Shown here: one piece after another, positions 7,327 through 15,059 of the stretch | Layout of the letters: each line of letters starts with the position of its first letter | Position numbering within the stretch: the first letter of the stretch is position 1 | Assembly: GCA_002311455.1 (NCBI GenBank) | Contig: DCAJ01000030.1 | Location: 8,035 to 23,745 of the forward strand | From: Anaerolineales bacterium UBA1136 | Lineage (GTDB): Bacteria; Chloroflexota; Anaerolineae; Anaerolineales; UBA11657 | Length of the DNA stretch: 15,711 nt | Direction: 5' to 3' | Position numbers and translations under genes: made by a program | The notes under the pieces: model-generated | The model's input: the letters and a program-made list of their open reading frames with translations, nothing else | The model's database searches: none | What the model was told of the DNA's origin: nothing

Positions 7327-7387
7327 GGATACATCGCACAATTTTATATACGAATCTTGCAGTGTGTAATCATTTAATTTAAATTAC

Positions 7388-7393
7388 TATACT
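7388..7393 (+). promoter_or_regulatory. Possible -10 element before the first hydroxylase large subunit
   Basis: TATACT matches the bacterial -10 consensus at five of six positions and sits 10 nt before the ATG at 7404, which also lacks an SD. A start site near 7400 would give a nearly leaderless transcript. No convincing -35 is found at normal spacing, so this is weak. The 77-bp gap 7327-7403 holds no gene or terminator-like hairpin that I can see. Confidence 0.25.
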
Positions 7394-7403
7394 AACTCTA
7401 ATA

Positions 7404-9734
7404 ATGCCAACTTCGCTCCTTTGTAACGAACAAATACCTCTACTGCGAGGAGAAGGCCGTTACATAGATGACATTGAATTTTCCAATATGCTCCATGTAG
7501 CATTCGTGCGTAGCCCTTATGCTCATGCGACCATTAATAATGTAGACACTGAAATAGCCAAAAAGCAACCTGGAGTTGTTGCTGTGTTAAGCGGTCTGAA
7601 TATACATTCAGACATCCAGCCAATAAGACCACTACTAGATAATTCTAGTTTTCAAGCCACCAACTGGCATCCTATGGCCTGGGACAAAGTACGCTATGTG
7701 GGTGAAGCAGTTGCAGTTGTTGTGGCTTCAGACCGATACCTTGCAGAAGATGCTGCTGAGCACGTTCTTGTTGAGTACGAACCACTACCAGTTATAGACT
7801 CAGCAGCAACTGGCATGCTAGCAGACTCTGCTCGCGTACATGACAACCTTATTAATAATATCTTGCTAGAAACACAGTCCGGGCTCGATAAAGACGACAC
7901 TGCTTTCAAAAAGGGCGATATAAAAGTCAGGGGTAGCTTCCGGCATCCACGAGTAACAGGAATACCAATTGAAAACTGTGGAGTAGTAGCAGACTATAGG
8001 GAGAATACAGGTGAGCTAATCGTCTGGTCATCAACCCAGATTCCACATGTGCTACGCGATGCATTGTGTGATTCGCTTGGAATATCAGCACACCAAATCA
8101 GAGTGATTGCACCAGATGTTGGTGGCGGCTTTGGGACTAAAATGCAAGCTTTGCCGGAAGAAATAATTATATCTCATTTAGCACTTCAATTACATCGTCC
8201 TGTTAAATGGACACAGGACCGCATGGAAAACATAAAGGCCAGCTTCCATGCACGCGATGTATTAGTGGAAGCAGAGTTGTCTGCCAATACTGATGGAACT
8301 ATAGTTGGCTTGAGAGCCAAAGCAATATGTGATGTAGGCGCCTACAATTCATTTCCTCTCACAGCAGGTCTAGAGCCATTTACTATAGGTAGCGCACTGG
8401 CAGGCCCTTATGACTTTAAGTACTACTCCTATGAAGGTTATGCTGTTGCTACTAACAAGTGTCCAATGGGAGCATACCGTGGAGTCGGGTTTGTGTTGGG
8501 GCCTATGGTAATGGAAGGACTGCTAGATCAGTTGTCTCAAAAGATAGGAATGGACCCTGCTCTCTTGCGTAAGAAAAACTTGGCCCAACCCACAGATTTT
8601 CCATTCAAGAGTCCTGCAGGACCAGTCTACGATAGCGGCGACTACCCAGCGTTACTAGATCTAGCACTCGAAGAATCAGACTATCCAGTTTGGCGAAACC
8701 TCCAAATCGAAGCCCGTAATGAAGGAAGGCTGTTAGGAATAGGTATGTCCTGCTTCATAGAAATGACTGGTATGGGGCGCGATATCTATCGCAAACGAGG
8801 AATGGTCAACATTCCTGGTTTTGATGCAGCTAGATTACAAGTTGATCGCCATGGCCACGTAGAAGCATTTGTTAGCACACCGTCTCAGGGACAAGGTCAA
8901 AAAACAACCTTTGCCCAACTAATCTCTAGCGCATTGGGTGCTCCACTTGATGTAATCAAAGTTCATCTAGGAGACACAGCTACTACTCCTTACGGATCAG
9001 GAACATTTGCCAGTCGAAGTCTGGTCAGCGGTGGTGGAGCTCTGTTGAAAGCAGCTGAAAGGTTACAAGACAAGCTTGTCAAAATAGCAGCAGCTCACTG
9101 GAAGGTTAGTGACAGTGAATTGCAGTATGTTGACGGAAGAATATTACATCCAAGTCAAAAGTCAGAACATCTTAATCTGGAAGATATAGCAAATCTAGCC
9201 TACACCCCCTTTCAGGAACTGCCTTCTAATGTTGAACCTGGGCTCTCGGTCCATGTATCATACAATCCCCCTCCTGCAGTCAGTTCAGCTGCCGTACACA
9301 TGGCTTTAGTAGAGGTAGACAAGAACACGTATGCGGTCAAAATCAAGGACTATGTTGTAGCTGAAGATTGTGGAAATAAGGTCAATCAAGCAATTGTGGA
9401 AGGGCAAGTACGTGGAGGCACAACACAAGGTATAGGAATAGCATTATGGGAGGAGTTGTCATACGATAGTGAAGGACAATTGCTAACCGGATCACTAATG
9501 GATTACCTTATACCAGGAATATATGAAACGCCTGTCATACGAATCGCTAGCATGGAAACACCCTCTCCGTGGAGTGAAGGAGGCTTCAAGGGAGTAGGAG
9601 AAAGTGGAACTATAGGAGCACCAGCGGCCGTCACGAACGCTATACTAGATGCATTACAGGTCTCAGCCCAAGATATCCAGTTACCGCTAACACCGGAACG
9701 CATATTTAGATTGCATAATCTTACAGACACATGA
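7404..9734 (+). CDS. Molybdenum hydroxylase large subunit (xanthine dehydrogenase/CoxL form II family), copy 1
   Basis: Mo-cofactor-binding catalytic subunit (776 residues, usual length) of a xanthine oxidase-family hydroxylase, which inserts water-derived oxygen into an electron-poor carbon, often of an N-heterocycle or aldehyde. The N-terminal Ald_Xan_dh domain shows LLRGEGRYIDDI (13-24), RSPYAHA (36-42) and RYVGEAVAVV (98-106). The Mo-binding part shows VGGGFGTK (239-246), the active-site loop MGAYRGVGF (355-363), SQGQGQ (494-499), GSGTFASRS (531-539) and KGVGESGTIGAP with catalytic E733. The loop lacks the AYXCSFR signature of true CO dehydrogenase, so this is not a form I enzyme; it resembles form II (AYRGAGR) but has Phe in place of the last Arg. 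An in-frame stop at 7380 excludes a longer start. No SD precedes the ATG. First gene of the L-L-M-S set. Confidence 0.92.
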   Translation: MPTSLLCNEQIPLLRGEGRYIDDIEFSNMLHVAFVRSPYAHATINNVDTEIAKKQPGVVAVLSGLNIHSDIQPIRPLLDNSSFQATNWHPMAWDKVRYVGEAVAVVVASDRYLAEDAAEHVLVEYEPLPVIDSAATGMLADSARVHDNLINNILLETQSGLDKDDTAFKKGDIKVRGSFRHPRVTGIPIENCGVVADYRENTGELIVWSSTQIPHVLRDALCDSLGISAHQIRVIAPDVGGGFGTKMQALPEEIIISHLALQLHRPVKWTQDRMENIKASFHARDVLVEAELSANTDGTIVGLRAKAICDVGAYNSFPLTAGLEPFTIGSALAGPYDFKYYSYEGYAVATNKCPMGAYRGVGFVLGPMVMEGLLDQLSQKIGMDPALLRKKNLAQPTDFPFKSPAGPVYDSGDYPALLDLALEESDYPVWRNLQIEARNEGRLLGIGMSCFIEMTGMGRDIYRKRGMVNIPGFDAARLQVDRHGHVEAFVSTPSQGQGQKTTFAQLISSALGAPLDVIKVHLGDTATTPYGSGTFASRSLVSGGGALLKAAERLQDKLVKIAAAHWKVSDSELQYVDGRILHPSQKSEHLNLEDIANLAYTPFQELPSNVEPGLSVHVSYNPPPAVSSAAVHMALVEVDKNTYAVKIKDYVVAEDCGNKVNQAIVEGQVRGGTTQGIGIALWEELSYDSEGQLLTGSLMDYLIPGIYETPVIRIASMETPSPWSEGGFKGVGESGTIGAPAAVTNAILDALQVSAQDIQLPLTPERIFRLHNLTDT

Positions 9735-9776
9735 TTTTGTATAAGCATACTAACTTGTTCGTTCAAACACAACTAT

Positions 9777-12086
9777 ATGAAAACTGAACACACTAACGGT
9801 ATTGGAGCATCCATTAAGCGATTAGAAGACAAGCGTTTTCTACAGGGTCAGGGTAATTATATCGATGACATGCAATTGCCTGACATGCTCCATGCTGCTG
9901 TGCTTCGTAGTCCCTATGCTCATGCCAACATCATAGACATAGAAGTTAGTGCCGCACTGGAACAACCCGGTATAGTAACTATACTTACATTTGCAGATCT
10001 GATTTCAGTAAAACCGATACCAATAAGACTAAATCCTTACGGTTCCCTAGAGCCATTTCTACAATACCCTCTAGCCAGCAACCGGGTGCGATATGTAGGC
10101 GATCCTGTAGCGTTGATAATAGCTCACAGCCGCTATCAAGCTGAAGATATACTAGAACATATTCTAGTACAGTACGACCCACTACCAGTCAATATAGATA
10201 CTGAACAGAAGGTTATTAACCCTTTATACAATGAAGCAAAAAACAATGTTGCCTCTAACTTTGTGATGCAAAAAGGAGATATAGCTGCAGCATTTGAACA
10301 AGCTGAGCATATCACTAAACTCCGTTTTACCTCTGGGCGTCACAGTGGAGTACCACTTGAAACACGCGGGTTAATAGCCCACTATGATGCAACACAGGAA
10401 AGACTAAAAGTTTGGGGGCCAACCAAAGTCACTCACTTCAATCGTGGCGTGCTTGCACGCATGTTGGATATGGGAGAACACCAAATTCAGATGATAGAAC
10501 CTGATGTAGGGGGTGGTTTTGGAGTACGGGGTGAATTCTATCCGGAAGACTATTTGATTCCATATGCTGCACTTATCCTCAAACGACCGATCAAATGGAT
10601 AGAGGATCGTCTAGAAAATCTGATGGCCTGTAACCATTCTCGGGAACAAGTCTACGAAATGGAGATGGCCCTCAAAAAAGATGGCGCTATCTTGGGCATA
10701 AAGGTTCTATTATCAAACGATCAAGGAGGTTATATACGTACACACGGGATAATTGTTCCGGAGCTAAGTGCAGCAATATTCCCTGGACCCTATCACATTC
10801 CTAATTATCGGTGTGAAGTTCGTTCGGTACTTACAAATAAGACGCCTGCTGGAACATATAGAGCTCCTGGACGGTATGAGTGTAACACTAGTCGAGAACG
10901 ATTATTAGATCTTGCAGCGTCAGAACTAATGATAGACCCTGTCAAACTAAGGTCAATGAACCTCATACAACCGGAGGATATGCCTTATAAGGTTGGCACC
11001 GAGTCTTTGGGTGAGGATATTGTCTATGATAGCGGAGATTATCCCTATGCTTTGCAGGAAGTAGTCCGACTATCCAAATATGAGGAAAATCGTATTAACC
11101 ACAATCCATTGTCCAATAAGAAGACCGGATATGGTATTGCCTGCTTTGTAGAAAAAACCGGCCTCGGACCTTTCGAAGGAGCTCGAATAGAGATTGACCA
11201 AACTGGACGCGTCACTGTAAGTACCGGAGCTGCCAATGTTGGTCAGGGTCTTGAGACAACTCTGGCACAAATAGCAGCATCTGTACTAACAGTACCGCCA
11301 GACTCAATTAGAGTATTGCACGGAGATACTGATCTCATACCCTACGGAGTAGGTAGTTTTGCTAGTCGAGCTACCGTGATGGCAGGCAGTGCAGTGTACT
11401 ATGCAGCTCAACAGATCCATAAAAAATTACTGATGATAGCAGCTCACATACTTAAATGTCCGATTGACAAACTTACAATTAGTGACGGGGGTATTTACAT
11501 TTCCGAAAACCAGGACAACCGTCTAACCTTAGCACAGGTAGCCCAACAATCTAGCCCACGAAATTGCCCTCCTGATATGGAACCAGGACTTGATTTCACG
11601 CATTATTTCAGATGCAACCAAATGACATTCGCACATGGAGCTACTATAGTTAAGGTAGAAATAGATCCGGAAACATGCGCAGTTATTCCAAAGCATGTAT
11701 GGATAGTCTACGACATTGGAAAAGCAATAAACCCACAAATGGTGAAGGGACAAGTTGAAGGAGGAGCGGTACAAGGTTTAGGCGGAGCACTATTAGAAGA
11801 ATTTAAATATGATTCAAATGGACAACTAATTAGCGGATCATTTGTAGATTATCTTCTCCCTACAGCTACTGAGACACCCATTATGGAATTAAAAAGATTG
11901 GACAGATCTCCATCCATCCTAAACCCGCTTCAAGTAAAAGGAGCAGGCGAGTGTGGTATAGCTGGCATGGGAGGAGCTTTGGCCAATGCCGTAGCTGATG
12001 CACTTGGTGATTCAGGAAAGAAAGTTGATATGTTGCCAATCACTTCTGAAAAAGTATGGCGCTGGCTGAACACTAATGCAGGATAA
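9777..12086 (+). CDS. Molybdenum hydroxylase large subunit (xanthine dehydrogenase/CoxL form II family), copy 2
   Basis: A second complete Mo-binding catalytic subunit (769 residues), 42 bp downstream of the first. Visible features: RLEDKRFLQGQGNYIDD (15-31), RSPYAHA (44-50), RYVGDPVALI (105-114), VGGGFGVRGEFYPE (244-257), active-site loop GTYRAPGR (359-366), GVGSFASRA, and KGAGECGIAG with catalytic E725. It clearly shares ancestry with copy 1, but the active-site loops differ (TYRAPGR here, AYRGVGF there), as do the residues after the catalytic Glu (CGIAG against SGTIG). Different substrates or a division of labour are therefore likely. It is closer to the standard form II loop because it keeps the final Arg. 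There is no SD before the ATG, as for copy 1. It must receive electrons through the single FAD and Fe-S subunits encoded next. Confidence 0.92.
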   Translation: MKTEHTNGIGASIKRLEDKRFLQGQGNYIDDMQLPDMLHAAVLRSPYAHANIIDIEVSAALEQPGIVTILTFADLISVKPIPIRLNPYGSLEPFLQYPLASNRVRYVGDPVALIIAHSRYQAEDILEHILVQYDPLPVNIDTEQKVINPLYNEAKNNVASNFVMQKGDIAAAFEQAEHITKLRFTSGRHSGVPLETRGLIAHYDATQERLKVWGPTKVTHFNRGVLARMLDMGEHQIQMIEPDVGGGFGVRGEFYPEDYLIPYAALILKRPIKWIEDRLENLMACNHSREQVYEMEMALKKDGAILGIKVLLSNDQGGYIRTHGIIVPELSAAIFPGPYHIPNYRCEVRSVLTNKTPAGTYRAPGRYECNTSRERLLDLAASELMIDPVKLRSMNLIQPEDMPYKVGTESLGEDIVYDSGDYPYALQEVVRLSKYEENRINHNPLSNKKTGYGIACFVEKTGLGPFEGARIEIDQTGRVTVSTGAANVGQGLETTLAQIAASVLTVPPDSIRVLHGDTDLIPYGVGSFASRATVMAGSAVYYAAQQIHKKLLMIAAHILKCPIDKLTISDGGIYISENQDNRLTLAQVAQQSSPRNCPPDMEPGLDFTHYFRCNQMTFAHGATIVKVEIDPETCAVIPKHVWIVYDIGKAINPQMVKGQVEGGAVQGLGGALLEEFKYDSNGQLISGSFVDYLLPTATETPIMELKRLDRSPSILNPLQVKGAGECGIAGMGGALANAVADALGDSGKKVDMLPITSEKVWRWLNTNAG

Positions 12087-12121
12087 GAGGGATTGAACAA
12101 AGATATAAAATAGGAGTAATT

Positions 12122-13000
12122 ATGAAACCAGCATCTTTTGATTATTTTGATCCTGAAAGTGTAGAAGAAGTACTTGACTTGCTACACCAACACGGAGACG
12201 AGGCCAAAATATTAGCTGGAGGACAAAGTCTAGGCCCATTGCTAAATATGCGATTGTCAACACCGCAAATCATAGTTGATATCAATCGTGTCACGGATTT
12301 AGAGTACTACAATTCAGATGATACAGGACTAAAAGTGGGTGCAATGACGCGACAAAGCACATTGGAAGATGATAATAACTTAAAAAATATTCAGCCTTTG
12401 TTAGCTGCGTCAATACCCTATATTGGACATCGATCTATTCGCAATCGCGGTACAGTTGGCGGCAGTGTTGCACATGCCGATCCCGCAGCCGAGTGGCCGG
12501 CTATAATGCTGACACTAGATGGAACCGTATTAATACGCAATTCGACAAGTTCGAGAACGGTGGATGCCAGTGATTTTTACCTTTCGGCTCTAACTACCGA
12601 CCTGAAATCAGATGAAATGTTAGTAGAAATCCAAATACCCAGCTGGGCCAAAACATCAGGCTGGTCATTTGTTGAATTCAGCCGTCGCCATGGTGACTTC
12701 GCAGTACTTGGAGTAGCTACACATTTGACTATAGAAAATAGACAATGTACTAAATCTCGTATAGCAATTATTGGGGGAGGTCCAATTCCAATTCGAACAA
12801 GGAAAGCAGAATCGATGCTTACGGGGGAAACAATAAGTGACGAACTCCTTAAAGAGGCAGCTGAACAAGCTAGCAAGGAGATTGATCCAGACAGTGATAT
12901 GCATGCCTCTGCGGAATATCGCCACCATCTTGCATCAGTATTAGTCTCAACCGCGCTCCGAAAAGCAGCCGATAGAGCTGATGAACAAGGAGGTAAATGA
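12122..13000 (+). CDS. Molybdenum hydroxylase FAD-binding medium subunit (CoxM-like)
   Basis: The 292-residue flavoprotein subunit that takes electrons from the 2Fe-2S subunit and passes them to an acceptor. FAD-binding motifs are clear: LAGGQSLGPLLNMR (31-44, the AGGQSL pyrophosphate loop) and RGTVGGSVAHADPAAE (109-124, the TIGG-like loop). The CO_deh_flav_C domain follows (about 180-285). An iron-sulfur insertion of the 4-hydroxybenzoyl-CoA reductase type is absent, judging from the normal length. AGGAG at 12112-12116 lies 5 nt before the ATG, a good ribosome site in contrast to the large-subunit genes. The stop overlaps the next gene in an ATGA arrangement, so M and S subunits are translationally coupled. 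Confidence 0.93.
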   Translation: MKPASFDYFDPESVEEVLDLLHQHGDEAKILAGGQSLGPLLNMRLSTPQIIVDINRVTDLEYYNSDDTGLKVGAMTRQSTLEDDNNLKNIQPLLAASIPYIGHRSIRNRGTVGGSVAHADPAAEWPAIMLTLDGTVLIRNSTSSRTVDASDFYLSALTTDLKSDEMLVEIQIPSWAKTSGWSFVEFSRRHGDFAVLGVATHLTIENRQCTKSRIAIIGGGPIPIRTRKAESMLTGETISDELLKEAAEQASKEIDPDSDMHASAEYRHHLASVLVSTALRKAADRADEQGGK

Positions 13001-13506
13001 TGGTACAGGACACTAAGCACACTTCAAACAAAACTAGGTTAGTAAAACTTACAGTCAATGGAGTTGCTTATGAGAGAGTGGTTGAACCTAGACTCACTCT
13101 AGTTGATTTTATACGTGGTGAACTAGGTATTACCGGCACTCATGTAGGGTGTGAGCATGGAGTATGTGGAGCTTGCACTGTCATTTTTGATGGTTATCCA
13201 GTACGATCTTGTATTATGTTGGCTGTTCAAGCCCACTCACATTCAGTACAAACTGTGGAGAGCATGTCTACTGGAGACCAGTTACATCCAATTCAGCAAG
13301 CCTTCTGGGAGAATTTCGGATTACAGTGTGGTTTTTGCACACCAGGTTTTCTACTAACAGTACAGGATTTATTGTCTCGCAATCCTGATCCAACTGACAC
13401 AGAAATTCGTGAGGAATTATCAGGGAATATATGCCGCTGTACGGGATATCAATCTATAATCGCTGCAGTCAAACAGGCAGCAATCTATATGCGTAAAGAA
13501 GAATAG
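12997..13506 (+). CDS. Molybdenum hydroxylase 2Fe-2S small subunit (CoxS-like)
   Basis: A 169-residue protein with two [2Fe-2S] clusters linking the Mo site to FAD. The N-terminal plant-ferredoxin-type domain has C52, C57, C60 and C72 (GCEHGVCGACTV, then RSCIML). The C-terminal helical domain has C111, C114, C146 and C148 (QCGFCTPGF and GNICRCTGY). All eight ligands are present. The gene begins with tandem ATGs at 12997 and 13000. AGGAGG at 12988-12993 is 3 nt from the first and 6 nt from the second, so the second may be the main start; the difference is one Met. It overlaps the M-subunit stop by 4 nt. No Mo-cofactor insertion chaperone (XdhC/CoxF-like) or cytidylyltransferase gene follows in this window. 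Confidence 0.95.
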   Translation: MMVQDTKHTSNKTRLVKLTVNGVAYERVVEPRLTLVDFIRGELGITGTHVGCEHGVCGACTVIFDGYPVRSCIMLAVQAHSHSVQTVESMSTGDQLHPIQQAFWENFGLQCGFCTPGFLLTVQDLLSRNPDPTDTEIREELSGNICRCTGYQSIIAAVKQAAIYMRKEE

Positions 13507-13549
13507 AGAACTAAAACGATGGCTTAATTAAGCTGCTAGTCTAGTCTGA

Positions 13550-14260
13550 CTACTTCAGAGTCTTAACAACTTCCACGCCGTTAAGCATCATAGAATACAG
13601 GAAAATATGGTGAAGTAAATCGCCATCATGCGGCACCGCACCAAACTCTTTTGCAGCAGCTACAGACATATCATATGTAGCCACACAGTCAGCTGGCAGT
13701 ATCACTCGCTGCCGAATATTGCGAGCAGTACCCCGCAAATGTATACCCATAGCCAATTGATAAGTGCACAGATCAGTGCAGTCACCCACTACTATAAATG
13801 TAGTAACTTCTGGACGGTTGTCAAGCCATTTGATAAACTCTGTGTCCACAGTGGAACTAATTGAGTTCTTTTGTATAACAACCATATCACTATAAAAATC
13901 CAGTTCCTGAAACTCTGGAACTGACTCAACCTCTGCAGTACCACGCACACAATGAGGAGGATAAGCACCGAATTCCATCGCATCAGCATCGTGACTATCT
14001 TGCATCAGTATTATATTGTCTACTCCCGTAGCATGAGCCTGTTTGAAGAGATCTACAATGGGGTTGATGATGGCATGAACACGTGGGCTGGCCAAAGCAC
14101 CTTCATAACAAAACCCATTAATTACATCAACTGAAACTATAGCAGCAGATGATGGATATTCAATTATATCCTTCAAAAGTAATTCCGGTAATTCTGCTTC
14201 CCATGACAGCACATACTCTAAGAAAGGTTTACTGTTATTTATTAAGGTGTCGACATTCAT
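13550..14260 (-). CDS. Isochorismatase-superfamily cysteine hydrolase, nicotinamidase-like
   Basis: A 236-residue hydrolase of the isochorismatase fold, which cleaves amides such as nicotinamide or maleamate through a Cys-Asp-Lys triad. Visible residues are D45 (SVDVINGF), K131 (VIQKNS) and C165 (GDCTDLCTYQ). The nicotinamidase-type metal site is suggested by D88 and H90 (QDSHD) and H103 in YPPHCVRGT, a signature of PncA-type nicotinamidases. About 38 residues precede the first core strand, making it longer than typical 180-210 residue nicotinamidases. The reverse-strand leader has GGAG 8 nt before the ATG, confirming the start. It converges on the 2Fe-2S subunit gene with a 43-bp gap. Nicotinamide hydrolysis is the best guess; other amidases of the superfamily, such as maleamate amidohydrolase, cannot be excluded and would fit a ring-degradation pathway. 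Confidence 0.87.
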   Translation of the reverse strand: MNVDTLINNSKPFLEYVLSWEAELPELLLKDIIEYPSSAAIVSVDVINGFCYEGALASPRVHAIINPIVDLFKQAHATGVDNIILMQDSHDADAMEFGAYPPHCVRGTAEVESVPEFQELDFYSDMVVIQKNSISSTVDTEFIKWLDNRPEVTTFIVVGDCTDLCTYQLAMGIHLRGTARNIRQRVILPADCVATYDMSVAAAKEFGAVPHDGDLLHHIFLYSMMLNGVEVVKTLK

Positions 14261-14352
14261 TGTCTTGTCTCCAAAGATTTAATTGCCGCCTAGATTTAAG
14301 CACGCCTGCGTCCAACAATACTAAACACCCTTGATAACACTGCAGACAGAGA

Positions 14353-14769
14353 TTAGCGAGACAACAGTATTATAGCAACTATGGCCAAACCAGAACCGAC
14401 AAACTTAGTAGGAGTAACAGGTTCCTTGAGCAAGACATAAGCTAAAAGAACAACAACGACGAAACCTAGACTTGTAATTGGAGAAACAATGCTCGCCTCT
14501 CCACCTACAAGGAATGCACTCATAGTGGCAAATATTGCAAAACCTGCACTCAAGCCTGCCAACGATGCTAATCCAACCATTCTCGGTGCCAAGACAAACG
14601 TTTGATTCTGTAAGAAATGTATAGTTATCGCTACTATAAGCACAACTAGGGTCTCCACCACCATAAAACTAGCTGGATACACTTTATTAATACCAGCTAC
14701 CTTCCAAAAAAAGTTTGAAAACCCAAAACCTATTAGACCGCCTAAAGCCAAGATAATTGGTAAACTCAT
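14353..14769 (-). CDS. Single-domain EamA/DMT-family membrane transporter (COG2510-like)
   Basis: A 138-residue integral membrane protein with about five hydrophobic helices (roughly 3-19, 30-53, 61-88, 93-115, 118-137) and the EamA signature LLKEPVTPTKFVGSGL near the C-terminus. Most EamA transporters have two such repeats and ten helices. This is the half-size form, presumed to work as a dimer exporting or importing small metabolites. The reverse-strand leader reads AGAGGTGAC shortly before the ATG, a good SD. It lies 92 bp upstream, in transcription order, of the nicotinamidase-like gene on the same strand, so the two may be co-transcribed; the 92-bp gap holds no gene or hairpin I can see. 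Its substrate could be a product or precursor of this locus, by context only. Confidence 0.85.
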   Translation of the reverse strand: MSLPIILALGGLIGFGFSNFFWKVAGINKVYPASFMVVETLVVLIVAITIHFLQNQTFVLAPRMVGLASLAGLSAGFAIFATMSAFLVGGEASIVSPITSLGFVVVVLLAYVLLKEPVTPTKFVGSGLAIVAIILLSR

Positions 14770-15059
14770 ATTTTGTCACCTCTGAATTCGTTCTAGAAAA
14801 ATACTTGCGGATTTTGTCTCAACATTTAAAGTATCATTTAGTAGCTCCATTTCAGTTTTTGGACTACTGAAAACCTATGACACTAACTCTTGTGGTTTTA
14901 CATACTATTGCTAATAGGATTCACGGCAGGTACAGTGATTACATTTGCCTATGTCATGGTTATAATACTGTTTATATTATATATGTTGTAATAACCTGCA
15001 TCTGTTTTTACTATATATAATAAACGAACTGTAAATTCATACTATCGGGGAAACAATAT
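14770..15059. promoter_or_regulatory. Divergent intergenic region with inverted repeat and AT-rich promoter candidates
   Basis: This 290-bp stretch separates the divergent transporter and phosphorylase genes and has no plausible coding frame. It contains a perfect 7-bp inverted repeat (TTTCAGT 14850-14856, ACTGAAA 14866-14872, 9-nt loop) and a near-direct repeat CCTATG[A/T]CA at 14874-14882 and 14948-14956, 74 bp apart. An AT-rich block spans 14957-15025. Both promoters should lie here, and the repeats are candidate regulator sites. No specific regulator family can be named. Confidence 0.4.
15016..15021 (+). promoter_or_regulatory. Candidate -10 box for the phosphorylase gene
   Basis: A perfect TATAAT lies 38 nt before the ATG at 15060, giving a predicted start near 15028 and a leader of about 30 nt that includes a weak purine-rich SD (GGGGAAA, about 15047-15053). 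No good -35 hexamer is present at 16-18 bp spacing, and the surroundings are so AT-rich that chance matches are expected. Confidence 0.3.

Noticed and set aside
7404..13506. Aerobic CO dehydrogenase (coxLMS)
   Set aside because: Neither large subunit has the form I active-site signature AYXCSFR, and the gene order L-L-M-S without CoxDEF-type neighbours does not support CO oxidation.
13507..13552. Palindrome GCTTAATTAAGC (13522-13533) and TAGTC/GACTA repeats between the convergent Fe-S subunit and nicotinamidase-like genes as a bidirectional terminator
   Set aside because: The palindrome has no loop and is AT-rich, the TAGTC/GACTA stem is only 5 bp, and no T-tract follows on either strand. 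It is too weak to call a terminator.
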